DNA of 6,089 nt from an uncultured Lachnospiraceae bacterium (GCA_946409475.1 CAMJWQ010000218.1:1-6089); one strand, 5' to 3'; shown: positions 1 through 6,089, counted from the stretch's first letter. Translations and numbers: made by a program. Notes: generated from the sequence alone by a model not told the origin.

Positions 1-2
1 AC

Positions 3-398
3 CGATTAAGAGAGTGGATGGGGATATCCCGCGAGATATTTTATAACACGGATCGTATCGCTCATTTGCCGATGGATTTCTATTATCCGGGAAAAGCGAA
101 ATCCGGTGATGCCCCGCCTAGAAAGGGCTTTGCAGAAAAATGGCATCCACGTTTACTGAATGAGATGCCAAATATTGAAATCATAATACTAATTGGCAGC
201 TATGCGCAGAAATATTATCTGGATAAAAGGCGCGAGAAAAGTTTAACTGAAACAGTGAGAAATTATCAGAAATATCTGCCGGAATATTTTCCATTGGTCC
301 ATCCATCACCTTTAAATCTTGGCTGGCTGAAGCAAAATCCATGGTTTGAACATGATGTTTTACCTGTTCTAAAAGAAATTGTGGATAAGAACTTATAG
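3..398 (+). CDS. Uracil-DNA glycosylase family protein, C-terminal part (5' end outside window)
   Basis: The reading frame is open from the first complete codon at position 3 to a TAG stop at 396-398. The ATG at 18 is internal, because the protein continues upstream as RLREW before MGISREIF and has no ribosome binding site there. About 131 residues are visible. The family is usually about 190-200 residues, so roughly the first third is missing, including the N-terminal catalytic-loop region. Visible family marks are the block LPMDFYYPGKAKSGDAPPR, then KWHPRLL, the hydrophobic strand IEIIILIGSYAQ, and the HPSPLN motif at 300-317, followed by WLKQNPWF. The HPSPxN segment is the DNA-intercalation loop of uracil-DNA glycosylase superfamily enzymes, which cut uracil from DNA to start base-excision repair in the cytoplasm. 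Family assignment rests on these motifs. Activity on uracil itself is inferred from the family; a relaxed or different base specificity is possible. Confidence 0.88.
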   Translation, partial: RLREWMGISREIFYNTDRIAHLPMDFYYPGKAKSGDAPPRKGFAEKWHPRLLNEMPNIEIIILIGSYAQKYYLDKRREKSLTETVRNYQKYLPEYFPLVHPSPLNLGWLKQNPWFEHDVLPVLKEIVDKNL

Positions 399-511
399 GG
401 AATGATAATTATTTTTACCAAGTAAGCTATACAAAATCCTCTGCATTCCAGATACGTCAGAAACAGACACTGATTCTTCAAACCCCCAAAAAGTCGTATT
501 CAATCTTGTAA

Positions 512-592
512 AGCGGCAGAAAAATTATATTAGAAAAAGTAACAGAAGCAAATGGCTTAAATTTAGAAGCTAGACCTATGATAGCAGATTAA
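512..592 (+). pseudogene. Possible decayed C-terminal fragment of an unknown gene
   Basis: One frame is open from after a TAA at 509-511 to a TAA at 590-592 and would encode 26 residues that look protein-like (ILEKVTEANGLNLEARP in the middle). There is no start codon or ribosome binding site at its front. The same frame is also fairly open upstream of the 509 stop. The stop codon falls exactly at the base of the terminator hairpin, as expected if a gene once ended here. I do not recognise the family. A 26-codon open stretch is common by chance, so this is weak. Confidence 0.22.
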
Positions 593-643
593 GCAAGGCA
601 CTTTACGTCAAAGTTTATATTGTAGAGTGTCTTGCTTATTTTT
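590..643 (+). terminator. Rho-independent terminator (+ strand)
   Basis: A long inverted repeat pairs 590-607 with 621-638. The core is AAGCAAGGCACT at 591-602 against AGTGTCTTGCTT at 626-637, with one G-U pair, and further pairs extend it toward a 13-nt loop. It is followed directly by five T at 639-643. The T-run is only on the + side, so it best serves + strand transcription arriving from the glycosylase gene or a lost gene. On the minus strand the hairpin lacks a trailing T-run, though it could still weakly stop arabinofuranosidase transcripts. Confidence 0.75.
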
Positions 644-776
644 ACATAGTTTCATCCACAGCTACCATTTACCGGACATCAAATCATATTCCAATTGATT
701 TGCGTTTGGGACAAGAATTGTATAGATATTTAGCTGGATATTTTCTTTATGGACGAAACATCCTCTGTTATACAGC

Positions 777-2246
777 TTATTCTATGCTAATAGAAACGAC
801 TGAACATGGTGGTAACTTTACTATGATAACATTTCCAGAGAAACTCACTGTATAATCTGTTATCTTCACTCTATCTGGATTATCAAAGTCATTGTGTGCA
901 TGGATTTCATTTGTCAATATTCTCGCACTGGCATTATCCCCAGAAAAATGGCTGATAACACAAGATACCTCCGCTTCTTCATAAGGGGAGCAGTTAGCGA
1001 GCGTGATGGTCATCACTCCATTTTTTATGGAGGCAGAGCTGGAAATCAAAGGTGCGTTTTTCCTGTCACTCATGGTTTCATTGTCTGTATAACAGTATAC
1101 CGTCTCACCACCTTGATGCTCCTTGTAGAGGTCAAAAACGTGATAGGTTGGTGTTTTTATCATCTTTTCACCATCTGTAAGGATTAGTGATTGCAGTACA
1201 TTTACCACCTGTGCGAGATTTGCCATAACAACTCGCTTACTGTGTCGGTTAAATATATTCAATGAAATTGCTGCAACCATGGCATCACGCATTGTGTTCT
1301 GCTGATAAAGGAAGCCCGGATTGGTACCTGGTTCCACCTCATGCCAGCATCCCCACTCATCTACAACCAGGCCGATATGATTATCGGGATCATATCGGTT
1401 CATGATCTCTGTATGTCTGGTTAAGAGGATATCCAGAAATGCAGCACTGGAGATGGTCTCGTAATAAGCCTCATCATCAAATTTAGTTGCGGATTCCATT
1501 GCTGGCCAGAATGGCATTGTATAATAATGGAGAGCTATGCCGCTGGTCATATTTGAATCCAGATTTTTCATCATCGCCTCCATCCAGTTATAATCTGCCG
1601 AACTCGGACCACATGCAATTTTAAATAATTCGTTTCCTGAATAGTTTTTACAAAAGCTCTGATACCTACGGTATACATCGGCATAATACTCAGGACGCAT
1701 ATTGCCGCCACAACCCCAGTTCTCATTTCCGATGCCAAGATACTTGAGCTTCCATGGTTTTTCCCTATTATTAGCTTTTCGCAATTCAGCCAAGGGTGAG
1801 AGGCCATCGAAGGTCATATATTCTATCCATTCAGCAAGTTCCTGTACAGTACCACTTCCCACGTTTCCAGCGATATAGGGCTCACAGCCTGCCTGCTCAC
1901 ATAACTCCATGAATTCATGTGTTCCAAAAGAATTATCTTCTGTTACACCACCCCAGTTTGTATTTACCATCTTTTTACGTGATTTTTTTTCGCCGATTCC
2001 ATCCCTCCAATGATATTCTTCTGCAAAGCATCCTCCCGGCCAGCGGAGAACTGGTAATTTTATGTTTCGGAATGCGTCTACAACATCAGTTCGGATCCCA
2101 TTTACATTTGGAATAGCAGAAGCTTCCCCTACATAGATTCCATTATAAATGCAGCGCCCAAGATGTTCCGAGAAGTGTCCATAAATTTCCGGGTGGATAA
2201 ATGCTATTTTGTCTTTGGCGTTAATTAACATAGAAATATTTTTCAT
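777..2246 (-). CDS. abfA: GH51 alpha-L-arabinofuranosidase, intracellular
   Basis: This encodes a 489-residue glycoside hydrolase family 51 enzyme that removes non-reducing terminal alpha-L-arabinofuranosyl residues from arabino-oligosaccharides or arabinoxylo-oligosaccharides, with retention of configuration. The start at 2246 (MKNISMLIN) is chosen because AAAGGAG lies 8 nt upstream; the 16-residue longer reading from 2294 has no such site. In order, family marks are HPEIYGHFSEHLGRCIYNG (18-36), LRWPGGCFAEEYHWRDG (67-83), the acid/base motif GIGNENWGCGG (Glu175), HYYTMPFW (240-247) and the nucleophile motif VVDEWGCWHE (Glu297). These form the catalytic TIM barrel; the rest, to 489, is the C-terminal beta-sandwich. 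The length is typical of the family and both catalytic glutamates are present. There is no signal peptide or membrane segment, so it acts in the cytoplasm on imported oligosaccharides. No transporter gene is adjacent. It is transcribed divergently from an AraC-type regulator that probably controls it. Exact substrate linkage cannot be told from sequence. Confidence 0.95.
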   Translation of the reverse strand: MKNISMLINAKDKIAFIHPEIYGHFSEHLGRCIYNGIYVGEASAIPNVNGIRTDVVDAFRNIKLPVLRWPGGCFAEEYHWRDGIGEKKSRKKMVNTNWGGVTEDNSFGTHEFMELCEQAGCEPYIAGNVGSGTVQELAEWIEYMTFDGLSPLAELRKANNREKPWKLKYLGIGNENWGCGGNMRPEYYADVYRRYQSFCKNYSGNELFKIACGPSSADYNWMEAMMKNLDSNMTSGIALHYYTMPFWPAMESATKFDDEAYYETISSAAFLDILLTRHTEIMNRYDPDNHIGLVVDEWGCWHEVEPGTNPGFLYQQNTMRDAMVAAISLNIFNRHSKRVVMANLAQVVNVLQSLILTDGEKMIKTPTYHVFDLYKEHQGGETVYCYTDNETMSDRKNAPLISSSASIKNGVMTITLANCSPYEEAEVSCVISHFSGDNASARILTNEIHAHNDFDNPDRVKITDYTVSFSGNVIIVKLPPCSVVSISIE

Positions 2247-2254
2247 GCTGCCAA

Positions 2255-2261
2255 CTCCTTT
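2255..2261 (-). promoter_or_regulatory. Ribosome binding site fixing the abfA start
   Basis: AAAGGAG on the minus strand sits 8 nt before the ATG at 2246. It supports that start over the in-frame upstream ATG at 2294. Confidence 0.85.
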
Positions 2262-2287
2262 CAAAATGATAGTTATATTTTTGCATA

Positions 2288-2316
2288 TTGACATACCGGT
2301 TTCAATAACATATCAT
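2288..2316 (+). promoter_or_regulatory. Sigma-A-type promoter for the araC-family gene
   Basis: The -35 box TTGACA (2288-2293) is a perfect match. The -10 box TATCAT (2311-2316) is one base off TATAAT, and the spacer is exactly 17 bp. Transcription would start near 2323, leaving a leader of about 40 nt before the ATG at 2364. The promoter is overlapped by a cre-like site in the spacer and a palindrome across the -10 box, which suggests repression or autoregulation. No equally good promoter is visible for abfA on the opposite strand: a TATAAC (2277 down to 2272) lacks a matching -35 box. This fits an activator-dependent abfA promoter. Confidence 0.75.
2291..2304 (-). promoter_or_regulatory. 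Candidate catabolite-responsive element (cre)
   Basis: Read on the minus strand, TGAAACCGGTATGT matches the cre consensus TGWAANCGNTNWCA at 12 of 14 positions; the last two bases fail. It lies between the divergent genes and within the araC promoter spacer. CcpA binding here would repress the regulator gene and probably abfA when preferred sugars are present, as is common for arabinose genes in Firmicutes. This rests on the consensus match only. Confidence 0.35.
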
Positions 2317-2321
2317 ATGTT
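2307..2321. promoter_or_regulatory. Palindromic candidate operator over the araC -10 box
   Basis: AACATATCATATGTT is a perfect inverted repeat of 7-bp arms around one central C. Flanking TTCAA (2301-2305) and TTGAA (2321-2325) extend it as an imperfect palindrome. It covers the -10 hexamer at 2311-2316, so a bound protein would block that promoter. The AraC-type regulator is the obvious candidate, although AraC-family sites are more often direct repeats; a symmetrical site may belong to another regulator. AT-rich DNA gives short palindromes by chance, so confidence is moderate. Confidence 0.4.
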
Positions 2322-2349
2322 TGAACTGACAAATCCTACGATTTGAAAT

Positions 2350-2353
2350 GGAG
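2350..2353 (+). promoter_or_regulatory. Ribosome binding site deciding the araC-family start
   Basis: GGAG sits 10 nt before the ATG at 2364. The alternative in-frame TTG at 2343 has no purine-rich site upstream, so the ATG is preferred. Confidence 0.6.
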
Positions 2354-2363
2354 CAGAAATACT

Positions 2364-3146
2364 ATGGAATTACATACAATTGGGATTAATATCAGACATG
2401 GTGGGAATTTCTGCATTGACAGACCCCATGGGTCAGGAGATTACCTTTTGATTGTTTTGAAAACAAATGCCTTTCTGACGATAAACGGACAGGAAATCAT
2501 GGTTTCCCCAGACAGCTGTATTCTATATAAGAAAGATTCCAAACAGCTTTATCGTACATGTGGTAAAACCTATGTCAATCACTATATTCATTTTGATTGT
2601 TTTGAGGAAGATTTCATTACTCAAAAAGGAATTCCTTTTGACACACCGTTCTTTCTTCCGAATCCAATAGAAATTGAAGATTTATTAAAAATGATCAGTC
2701 GTGAAAAGATATCCTCCTCTATAAGCAAGGCGGAAAACATCGATCTGCTCCTTAAATTATTGCTGCTAAAAATCAGTGACAGTGTTTCAGATTCAAATGT
2801 GCAATCCGATAATACCCAGCATCGTGAGGAATTGACGGCCTTGCGAGCTGAAATATATAGTAATGCTGGCCAATATACTTCCATCAAAGAATTGGCAAAA
2901 AAAATGAATCAGAGTATATCTCACTTTCAAATGATCTATCATACACAGTTTGGTATTAGCTGCTACGACGATTTACTCACAGCGAAGGTCATGAGTGCGC
3001 AACATTATTTAAGCAGCACAGCTCTTTCAATAAAGGAAATTGCACTCCTTTGTGGCTATGAACATGACACTTGTTTTATGCGCATTTTCAAGAAGCGAAC
3101 TGGCCTTACCCCTACACAATTTAGAACTAAACTAAAGCATTACTAG
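2364..3146 (+). CDS. AraC-family transcriptional regulator
   Basis: This encodes a 260-residue cytoplasmic DNA-binding regulator. The N-terminal part, about residues 1-110, has the beta-rich pattern of an AraC-type cupin sensor domain (YLLIVLKTNAFLTINGQEI at 27-45, then HYIHFDCF at 73-80). A helical, leucine-rich linker (DLLLKLLLLKI, 127-137) may serve in dimerisation. The C-terminal AraC/XylS domain, about 165-258, has two helix-turn-helix units: SIKELAKKMNQSISHF (173-188) and SIKEIALLCGYEHDTCFMRI (222-241). The second is followed by FKKRTGLTPTQFR (242-254), the family signature. Length is normal for the family. It lies head to head with the arabinofuranosidase gene across 117 bp, so the likely role is to activate that gene in response to arabinose or an arabino-oligosaccharide; the ligand is inferred from context. 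The start at 2364 is chosen by its GGAG site. No terminator follows, so some transcripts may read into the membrane-protein gene. Confidence 0.92.
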   Translation: MELHTIGINIRHGGNFCIDRPHGSGDYLLIVLKTNAFLTINGQEIMVSPDSCILYKKDSKQLYRTCGKTYVNHYIHFDCFEEDFITQKGIPFDTPFFLPNPIEIEDLLKMISREKISSSISKAENIDLLLKLLLLKISDSVSDSNVQSDNTQHREELTALRAEIYSNAGQYTSIKELAKKMNQSISHFQMIYHTQFGISCYDDLLTAKVMSAQHYLSSTALSIKEIALLCGYEHDTCFMRIFKKRTGLTPTQFRTKLKHY

Positions 3147-3165
3147 ATCTGATTCTCCAATAGTC

Positions 3166-3196
3166 TTGGTTATATTTTACATCTTATGGTTATAAT
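3166..3196 (+). promoter_or_regulatory. Likely promoter for the yfhO-family gene
   Basis: A perfect TATAAT (3191-3196) follows a TTGGTT -35-like hexamer (3166-3171) with a long 19-bp spacer. Transcription would start near 3203, just ahead of the ribosome binding site at 3210, giving a very short leader. The -35 and spacing are poor, so this promoter may be moderate or need help. Confidence 0.5.
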
Positions 3197-3209
3197 ATAC
3201 AGGAGTACT

Positions 3210-3217
3210 AAAGGAGG
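3210..3217 (+). promoter_or_regulatory. Ribosome binding site fixing the yfhO-family start
   Basis: AAAGGAGG, near the full consensus, lies 10 nt before the ATG at 3228. It rules out the in-frame ATG at 3186, which has no such site and lies within the predicted promoter. Confidence 0.85.
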
Positions 3218-3227
3218 AGAATCTAAA

Positions 3228-5924
3228 ATGTTATATGAATCAAATAAGAAAGAAAAAATGAAGCATATTCTGATCTATTATATGATTCCCTTCACAGCAG
3301 GTTTTCTCTTACTTCAGTTTATTGTATATTATCCGTTTGTTTCAAATGGCAAATCATTTATATGGAACTTTGACGGCATAAACCAGCATTATCCTGCATT
3401 GGTATATTACGGCAGGTTTCTTAAAAATCTATTTGCCGGTAAGGAAGTGCCCCTGGTGGATTTTAATATAGGGATGGGGTTTGATACCCTGACAACACTT
3501 AATTATTATGCCATAGGTGATCCGCTGGCTTTGCTTTCGGTATTCGGCAAAGAAGGAAATTTCGAAGGATTATACCGTTTCTTAATTATACTCAGGCTTT
3601 ATTTGTCTGGCATCAGTTATCTGTCGTATTGTATCTATAGAAAACAAAGCAGTTACCCTTCTGTACTGGGGGCTTTTATCTATGTATTTTGCGGTTATGT
3701 TTTTTATGCCGGGACAAGGCACCCCTATTTCACTAATCCGCTTATCTATCTGCCTCTGCTTTTTCTTGGAATTGAACTCATATTACAAAAGAAAAGACCA
3801 TATTTGTTTATACTGATGACGTTCATCAGTGCTGTAAGTAATTTTTACTTCTTCTATATGATGACAATAATCATTTTTATATATGCAGTTTACAGGTTTT
3901 TTTGCACATATGATAAAAACAGTAACGATCCCATGTGGATATTATTTCTAAAAACCGCATTCCGAACCAGTTTATTTTATCTTATAGGGATTATTATGTC
4001 TGCTATGATTTTATTTCCCGTACTTGCGGCGTTTTTTAATAACGGCAGGTTTGACGCAGGATATGATGTTAATCTGCTTTATTATACTCCGGGATATTAT
4101 GTTACGTTTGCGAATTCCTTTATAGCCCCTACTATAACGCCGGGCTTTTGGACTCTTTGTACCTTTGCTGCCATTGTTCCAGCCGCTGTCCTGGTAGCCT
4201 TTCGAAACAGTAAATACCGGCGGTTGAGGGTTGTTTTTCTGATTGGTACCGTTAGTCTGCTGATTCCTTTTATCGGATATCTTATGAACGGATTTTCCTA
4301 TGTAAGTAACCGCTGGGAGTTTGGCTACAGCTTTATGATTGCGTTTTTATTTACTTCGGTTTATGAAGACCTGTTCCACTTAAATAAAACAGATAAGCTA
4401 CTGCTGGCAGCAGGAACCGTTTTATATGGTGTTTTGGGATTTTTTAACCCCAGTATATATATTTTATATGCTTTCCTTATGCTGGGTTTAACAATTGCCA
4501 GCATCCTTATTTTTAACCGGTTTACAAAGAATGTTTATCTGCAGAGAACAGTGATATTTACACTGGTATTCATTAATCTGGGGCTCAATGGTTATATGAC
4601 CAATTCTGGGCGATTTGGTAACTATACAGGTGAATTTATTGATTTAGGAAAGGTTGACAAGACAATTGAGAACTCGGCAGTCAGTATGATAGACAATATA
4701 TCGGACAGTTCCTTTTACCGGGTGGAGGTATACGGTGATAAACAGTATAATGAAGGTATGCTTCTTGGCTTTCGGGATGTCAGTGGTTATTTCAGTATAA
4801 TGGATAAGAGGCTTTCAGAATATATGGCGGGACTGGAATTAGTAAGCCAGAAAGCATCCTACCGTTTTGATAATTTGGACTACCGGTCTGGTCTTAGTAC
4901 ACTGGCAGGTGTTAAATATCTGGTTACTTCTGCTAAAGAGATGGTTCCCTATGGATATCAATTGATAAAAGAAGAAAGTACGGAAAGCAAGACCTACTAT
5001 TTGTATGAAAACCAGTTTTCACTGCCTTTGGGTTATGGGTATCAGAGTTATGTAGCCAGGGAGGTTTATGAAACTTTGAATCCGCTGCAAAAGCAGGAGA
5101 TTATGCTCAGAGCAGCCGTTTTGGAAGAGCCGGAGGAATCAACTTTAATGCTCCAAAAGGATGCGTATGAAGGCGGTAATCCTTCCGCCGCCGGATTTAA
5201 GTCGGAAGTACTGCCTGTAACCATACGGTATGGCAAAGGAATCACTCGTAAGGGAGATTATATCAACGTATCAAAGGCCGGTACAAAAATTACTGTTTAT
5301 TTTCAGGGAATGGAGAATTCCGAAACGTATCTCCGGCTTGAGAATTTTAATATAAATAATACAAAATATTATGCCATGAATCTTCGGGTAAAAGGCGAAA
5401 ATGAAATTGTTAAAACTGTCTATTCCAGGTCTGACAGGAACAATGCGTATTTTGGGAAAGAGGATTATATTATTAATCTCGGCTATCAGAGTACCCCAAT
5501 GAAATCGTGTGAAATTATCTTTACCAAACCCGGCATATTTCATTTAAGTGATATACAGGTTTATACAATGCCAATGGCTGAATATGAAGAACAGATAAAA
5601 GCGAGAGATAAAACTGTACTGGAGAATATACAGGTCACCAACAACCGGATTACCGGAGTGTATAACAGTAGTGAGGATAGTTTATTGTGTCTGTCGATAC
5701 CCTACAGCAAAGGTTGGAAGGCATATGTAAACGGAGAAAAGACCGAGCTGGTTCCGGCAAACGTGATGTACATGGCTTTACCGGTAAAAGCCGGAGAACA
5801 TGAAATTGACTTATACTATGAAACTCCTTTTCTTAAAACCGGAATCGCGGTGTCGGCCGCGGGAGTATTTCTGTTTCTTTGCTTCGTGCTCTATTACAGG
5901 ATTAAAAAAACAAATAAGGGATAA
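3228..5924 (+). CDS. YfhO-family polytopic membrane protein, probable GT-C-type glycosyltransferase
   Basis: This encodes an 898-residue integral membrane protein of the usual YfhO-family size. After a short charged N-terminus comes a first membrane segment (about 14-34), then an extracytoplasmic loop with WNFDGINQHYPAL (Asp49, Gln53) and DFNIGMGFDTLTT, continuing to GDPLALL. These acidic motifs are characteristic of YfhO and resemble the catalytic loop of GT-C enzymes. About a dozen further membrane segments run to residue 456. A large extracytoplasmic domain follows (about 457-870), with the family's closing signature YSKGWKAYVNGEK (826-838) and a stretch from LVPANVMYMALPVKAGEHEI. A last membrane segment (871-890) leads to a lysine-rich tail. 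In Bacillus subtilis, YfhO is implicated in moving GlcNAc from undecaprenyl phosphate to lipoteichoic acid; a similar transfer to an envelope polymer is inferred here. A GT2 gene starts 59 bp downstream with no terminator between, which supports the role. Acceptor and sugar are unknown. Confidence 0.9.
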   Translation: MLYESNKKEKMKHILIYYMIPFTAGFLLLQFIVYYPFVSNGKSFIWNFDGINQHYPALVYYGRFLKNLFAGKEVPLVDFNIGMGFDTLTTLNYYAIGDPLALLSVFGKEGNFEGLYRFLIILRLYLSGISYLSYCIYRKQSSYPSVLGAFIYVFCGYVFYAGTRHPYFTNPLIYLPLLFLGIELILQKKRPYLFILMTFISAVSNFYFFYMMTIIIFIYAVYRFFCTYDKNSNDPMWILFLKTAFRTSLFYLIGIIMSAMILFPVLAAFFNNGRFDAGYDVNLLYYTPGYYVTFANSFIAPTITPGFWTLCTFAAIVPAAVLVAFRNSKYRRLRVVFLIGTVSLLIPFIGYLMNGFSYVSNRWEFGYSFMIAFLFTSVYEDLFHLNKTDKLLLAAGTVLYGVLGFFNPSIYILYAFLMLGLTIASILIFNRFTKNVYLQRTVIFTLVFINLGLNGYMTNSGRFGNYTGEFIDLGKVDKTIENSAVSMIDNISDSSFYRVEVYGDKQYNEGMLLGFRDVSGYFSIMDKRLSEYMAGLELVSQKASYRFDNLDYRSGLSTLAGVKYLVTSAKEMVPYGYQLIKEESTESKTYYLYENQFSLPLGYGYQSYVAREVYETLNPLQKQEIMLRAAVLEEPEESTLMLQKDAYEGGNPSAAGFKSEVLPVTIRYGKGITRKGDYINVSKAGTKITVYFQGMENSETYLRLENFNINNTKYYAMNLRVKGENEIVKTVYSRSDRNNAYFGKEDYIINLGYQSTPMKSCEIIFTKPGIFHLSDIQVYTMPMAEYEEQIKARDKTVLENIQVTNNRITGVYNSSEDSLLCLSIPYSKGWKAYVNGEKTELVPANVMYMALPVKAGEHEIDLYYETPFLKTGIAVSAAGVFLFLCFVLYYRIKKTNKG

Positions 5925-5968
5925 CATTGTTATTAGGATAAATTATTTTGGTTCTCATTTCTTGATTT

Positions 5969-5974
5969 AAGGAG
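5969..5974 (+). promoter_or_regulatory. Ribosome binding site for a TTG-started GT2 gene
   Basis: AAGGAG lies 9 nt before the TTG at 5984. It is the best signal in the 59-bp gap and sets a non-ATG start. The next in-frame ATG (6032) would remove the conserved N-terminal strand and nucleotide-binding motif. Confidence 0.75.
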
Positions 5975-5983
5975 AGGAAGAGT

Positions 5984-6089
5984 TTGGACAGAATATCAGT
6001 TATTGTACCTTGTTTTAATGAAGAGAAAGTAATGCACTTGTTTTATTCGGAATTGAAACTTGTCATGAAAAGGATGATTACAACTGAAT
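5984..6089 (+). CDS. Family 2 glycosyltransferase, N-terminal part (3' end outside window)
   Basis: Only the first 35 codons are present. The product begins DRISVIVPCFNEEKVMHLFY, the first beta strand and nucleotide-sugar binding loop of GT-A-fold family 2 glycosyltransferases. The VPCFNEE form, followed by a helix with FYSEL, is typical of the DPM1/GtrB/CsbB branch, which loads a sugar from a nucleotide donor onto polyprenyl phosphate at the inner membrane face. These proteins are usually about 310-340 residues with two C-terminal membrane helices, which cannot be checked here. It follows the YfhO-family gene by 59 bp with no terminator, so the two are likely co-transcribed. The sugar-lipid made here would be the natural donor for the YfhO protein. 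The family call is firm; the branch is inferred. Confidence 0.85.
   Translation, partial: MDRISVIVPCFNEEKVMHLFYSELKLVMKRMITTE

Larger units (their letters stand above)
399..776. other. Intergenic region with no intact gene
   Basis: This 378-bp stretch separates the glycosylase gene from the convergent arabinofuranosidase gene. It is AT-rich and has no open frame with a credible start and ribosome binding site. It contains a possible C-terminal gene remnant (512-592), a strong hairpin terminator (590-643) and a weak 7-bp inverted repeat (CAAATCA at 680-686 with TGATTTG at 696-702) without a T-run. I see nothing else that I can name. No convincing terminator for the minus-strand arabinofuranosidase gene is visible, unless the 590-638 hairpin serves both directions. 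Confidence 0.6.
3151..3223 (+). promoter_or_regulatory. Possible hairpin that hides the yfhO ribosome binding site
   Basis: GATTCTCC (3151-3158) is perfectly complementary to GGAGAATC (3216-3223), which overlaps the 3' end of the yfhO ribosome binding site. The arms are 57 nt apart. Only RNA reading through from the araC gene would carry the left arm; RNA from the promoter at 3166-3196 would start after it. An 8-bp match at this distance can occur by chance. Confidence 0.25.

Noticed and set aside
590..643. The long hairpin as a miniature transposable element or the end of an insertion sequence
   Set aside because: There is no target-site duplication, no second copy in the window and no transposase remnant; the stem plus T-run is fully explained as a terminator.
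680..702. A 7-bp inverted repeat (CAAATCA / TGATTTG) downstream of the arabinofuranosidase gene as its terminator
   Set aside because: The stem is short and AT-rich and no T-run follows on the minus strand, so it is not a convincing terminator.
574..855. A long open + strand frame running through the terminator and into the 3' end of the arabinofuranosidase gene on the other strand
   Set aside because: It has no ATG start or ribosome binding site at its front, reads through a strong terminator hairpin, overlaps the well-supported abfA coding end antisense, and has no recognisable motif.
2247..2294. A 16-residue N-terminal extension of the arabinofuranosidase from the upstream ATG at 2294
   Set aside because: The extension contains the AAAGGAG ribosome binding site of the 2246 start, and GH51 enzymes normally begin close to the MKN...LIN strand seen there. 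No ribosome binding site precedes 2294.
3186..3227. A 14-residue N-terminal extension of the YfhO-family protein from the ATG at 3186
   Set aside because: It lies across the predicted -10 box and includes the AAAGGAGG site of the 3228 start; no ribosome binding site precedes it.
5271..5543. An antisense open frame inside the YfhO-family gene, and similar antisense frames within abfA and the regulator gene
   Set aside because: These lie wholly within well-supported genes on the other strand, have no ribosome binding sites that I can see, and encode no recognisable motifs.

Overview
The window looks like chromosomal DNA from a low-GC Gram-positive bacterium, most likely a clostridial (Lachnospiraceae-type) Firmicute. 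The signs are AT-rich composition, strong AGGAGG-type ribosome binding sites, TTGACA/TATAAT-type promoters, occasional TTG starts, and the gene families present. The taxonomic call is inference. I see no rRNA or tRNA gene, CRISPR array, insertion sequence or phage gene.

Layout. Positions 3-398 (+) hold the 3' part of a uracil-DNA glycosylase family gene. Positions 399-776 contain no intact gene; they hold a possible gene remnant and a good rho-independent terminator (590-643). Positions 777-2246 (-) encode an intracellular GH51 alpha-L-arabinofuranosidase with both catalytic glutamates. A 117-bp divergent control region follows (2247-2363), with a near-consensus promoter, a perfect short palindrome over its -10 box and a cre-like site. 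Positions 2364-3146 (+) encode an AraC-family regulator. After an 81-bp gap with its own likely promoter, 3228-5924 (+) encodes a large YfhO-family polytopic membrane protein. Downstream, with no terminator between, a family 2 glycosyltransferase starts at a TTG codon (5984) and runs off the window.

How the genes fit together. The arabinofuranosidase and the divergent AraC-type gene look like a local sugar-responsive pair: the regulator probably senses arabinose or an arabino-oligosaccharide and controls the enzyme. The YfhO protein and the GT2 enzyme look like two parts of a lipid-linked cell-envelope glycosylation system, comparable to CsbB/GtcA/YfhO of Bacillus subtilis. There the GT2 enzyme charges undecaprenyl phosphate with a sugar and YfhO transfers it to an extracellular polymer. 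The flipase partner (GtcA type) is not in the window. Nothing here is clearly a new system. The most useful leads are the compact divergent regulatory region, the YfhO-GT2 pair, and possible sequestration of the yfhO ribosome binding site in read-through transcripts.
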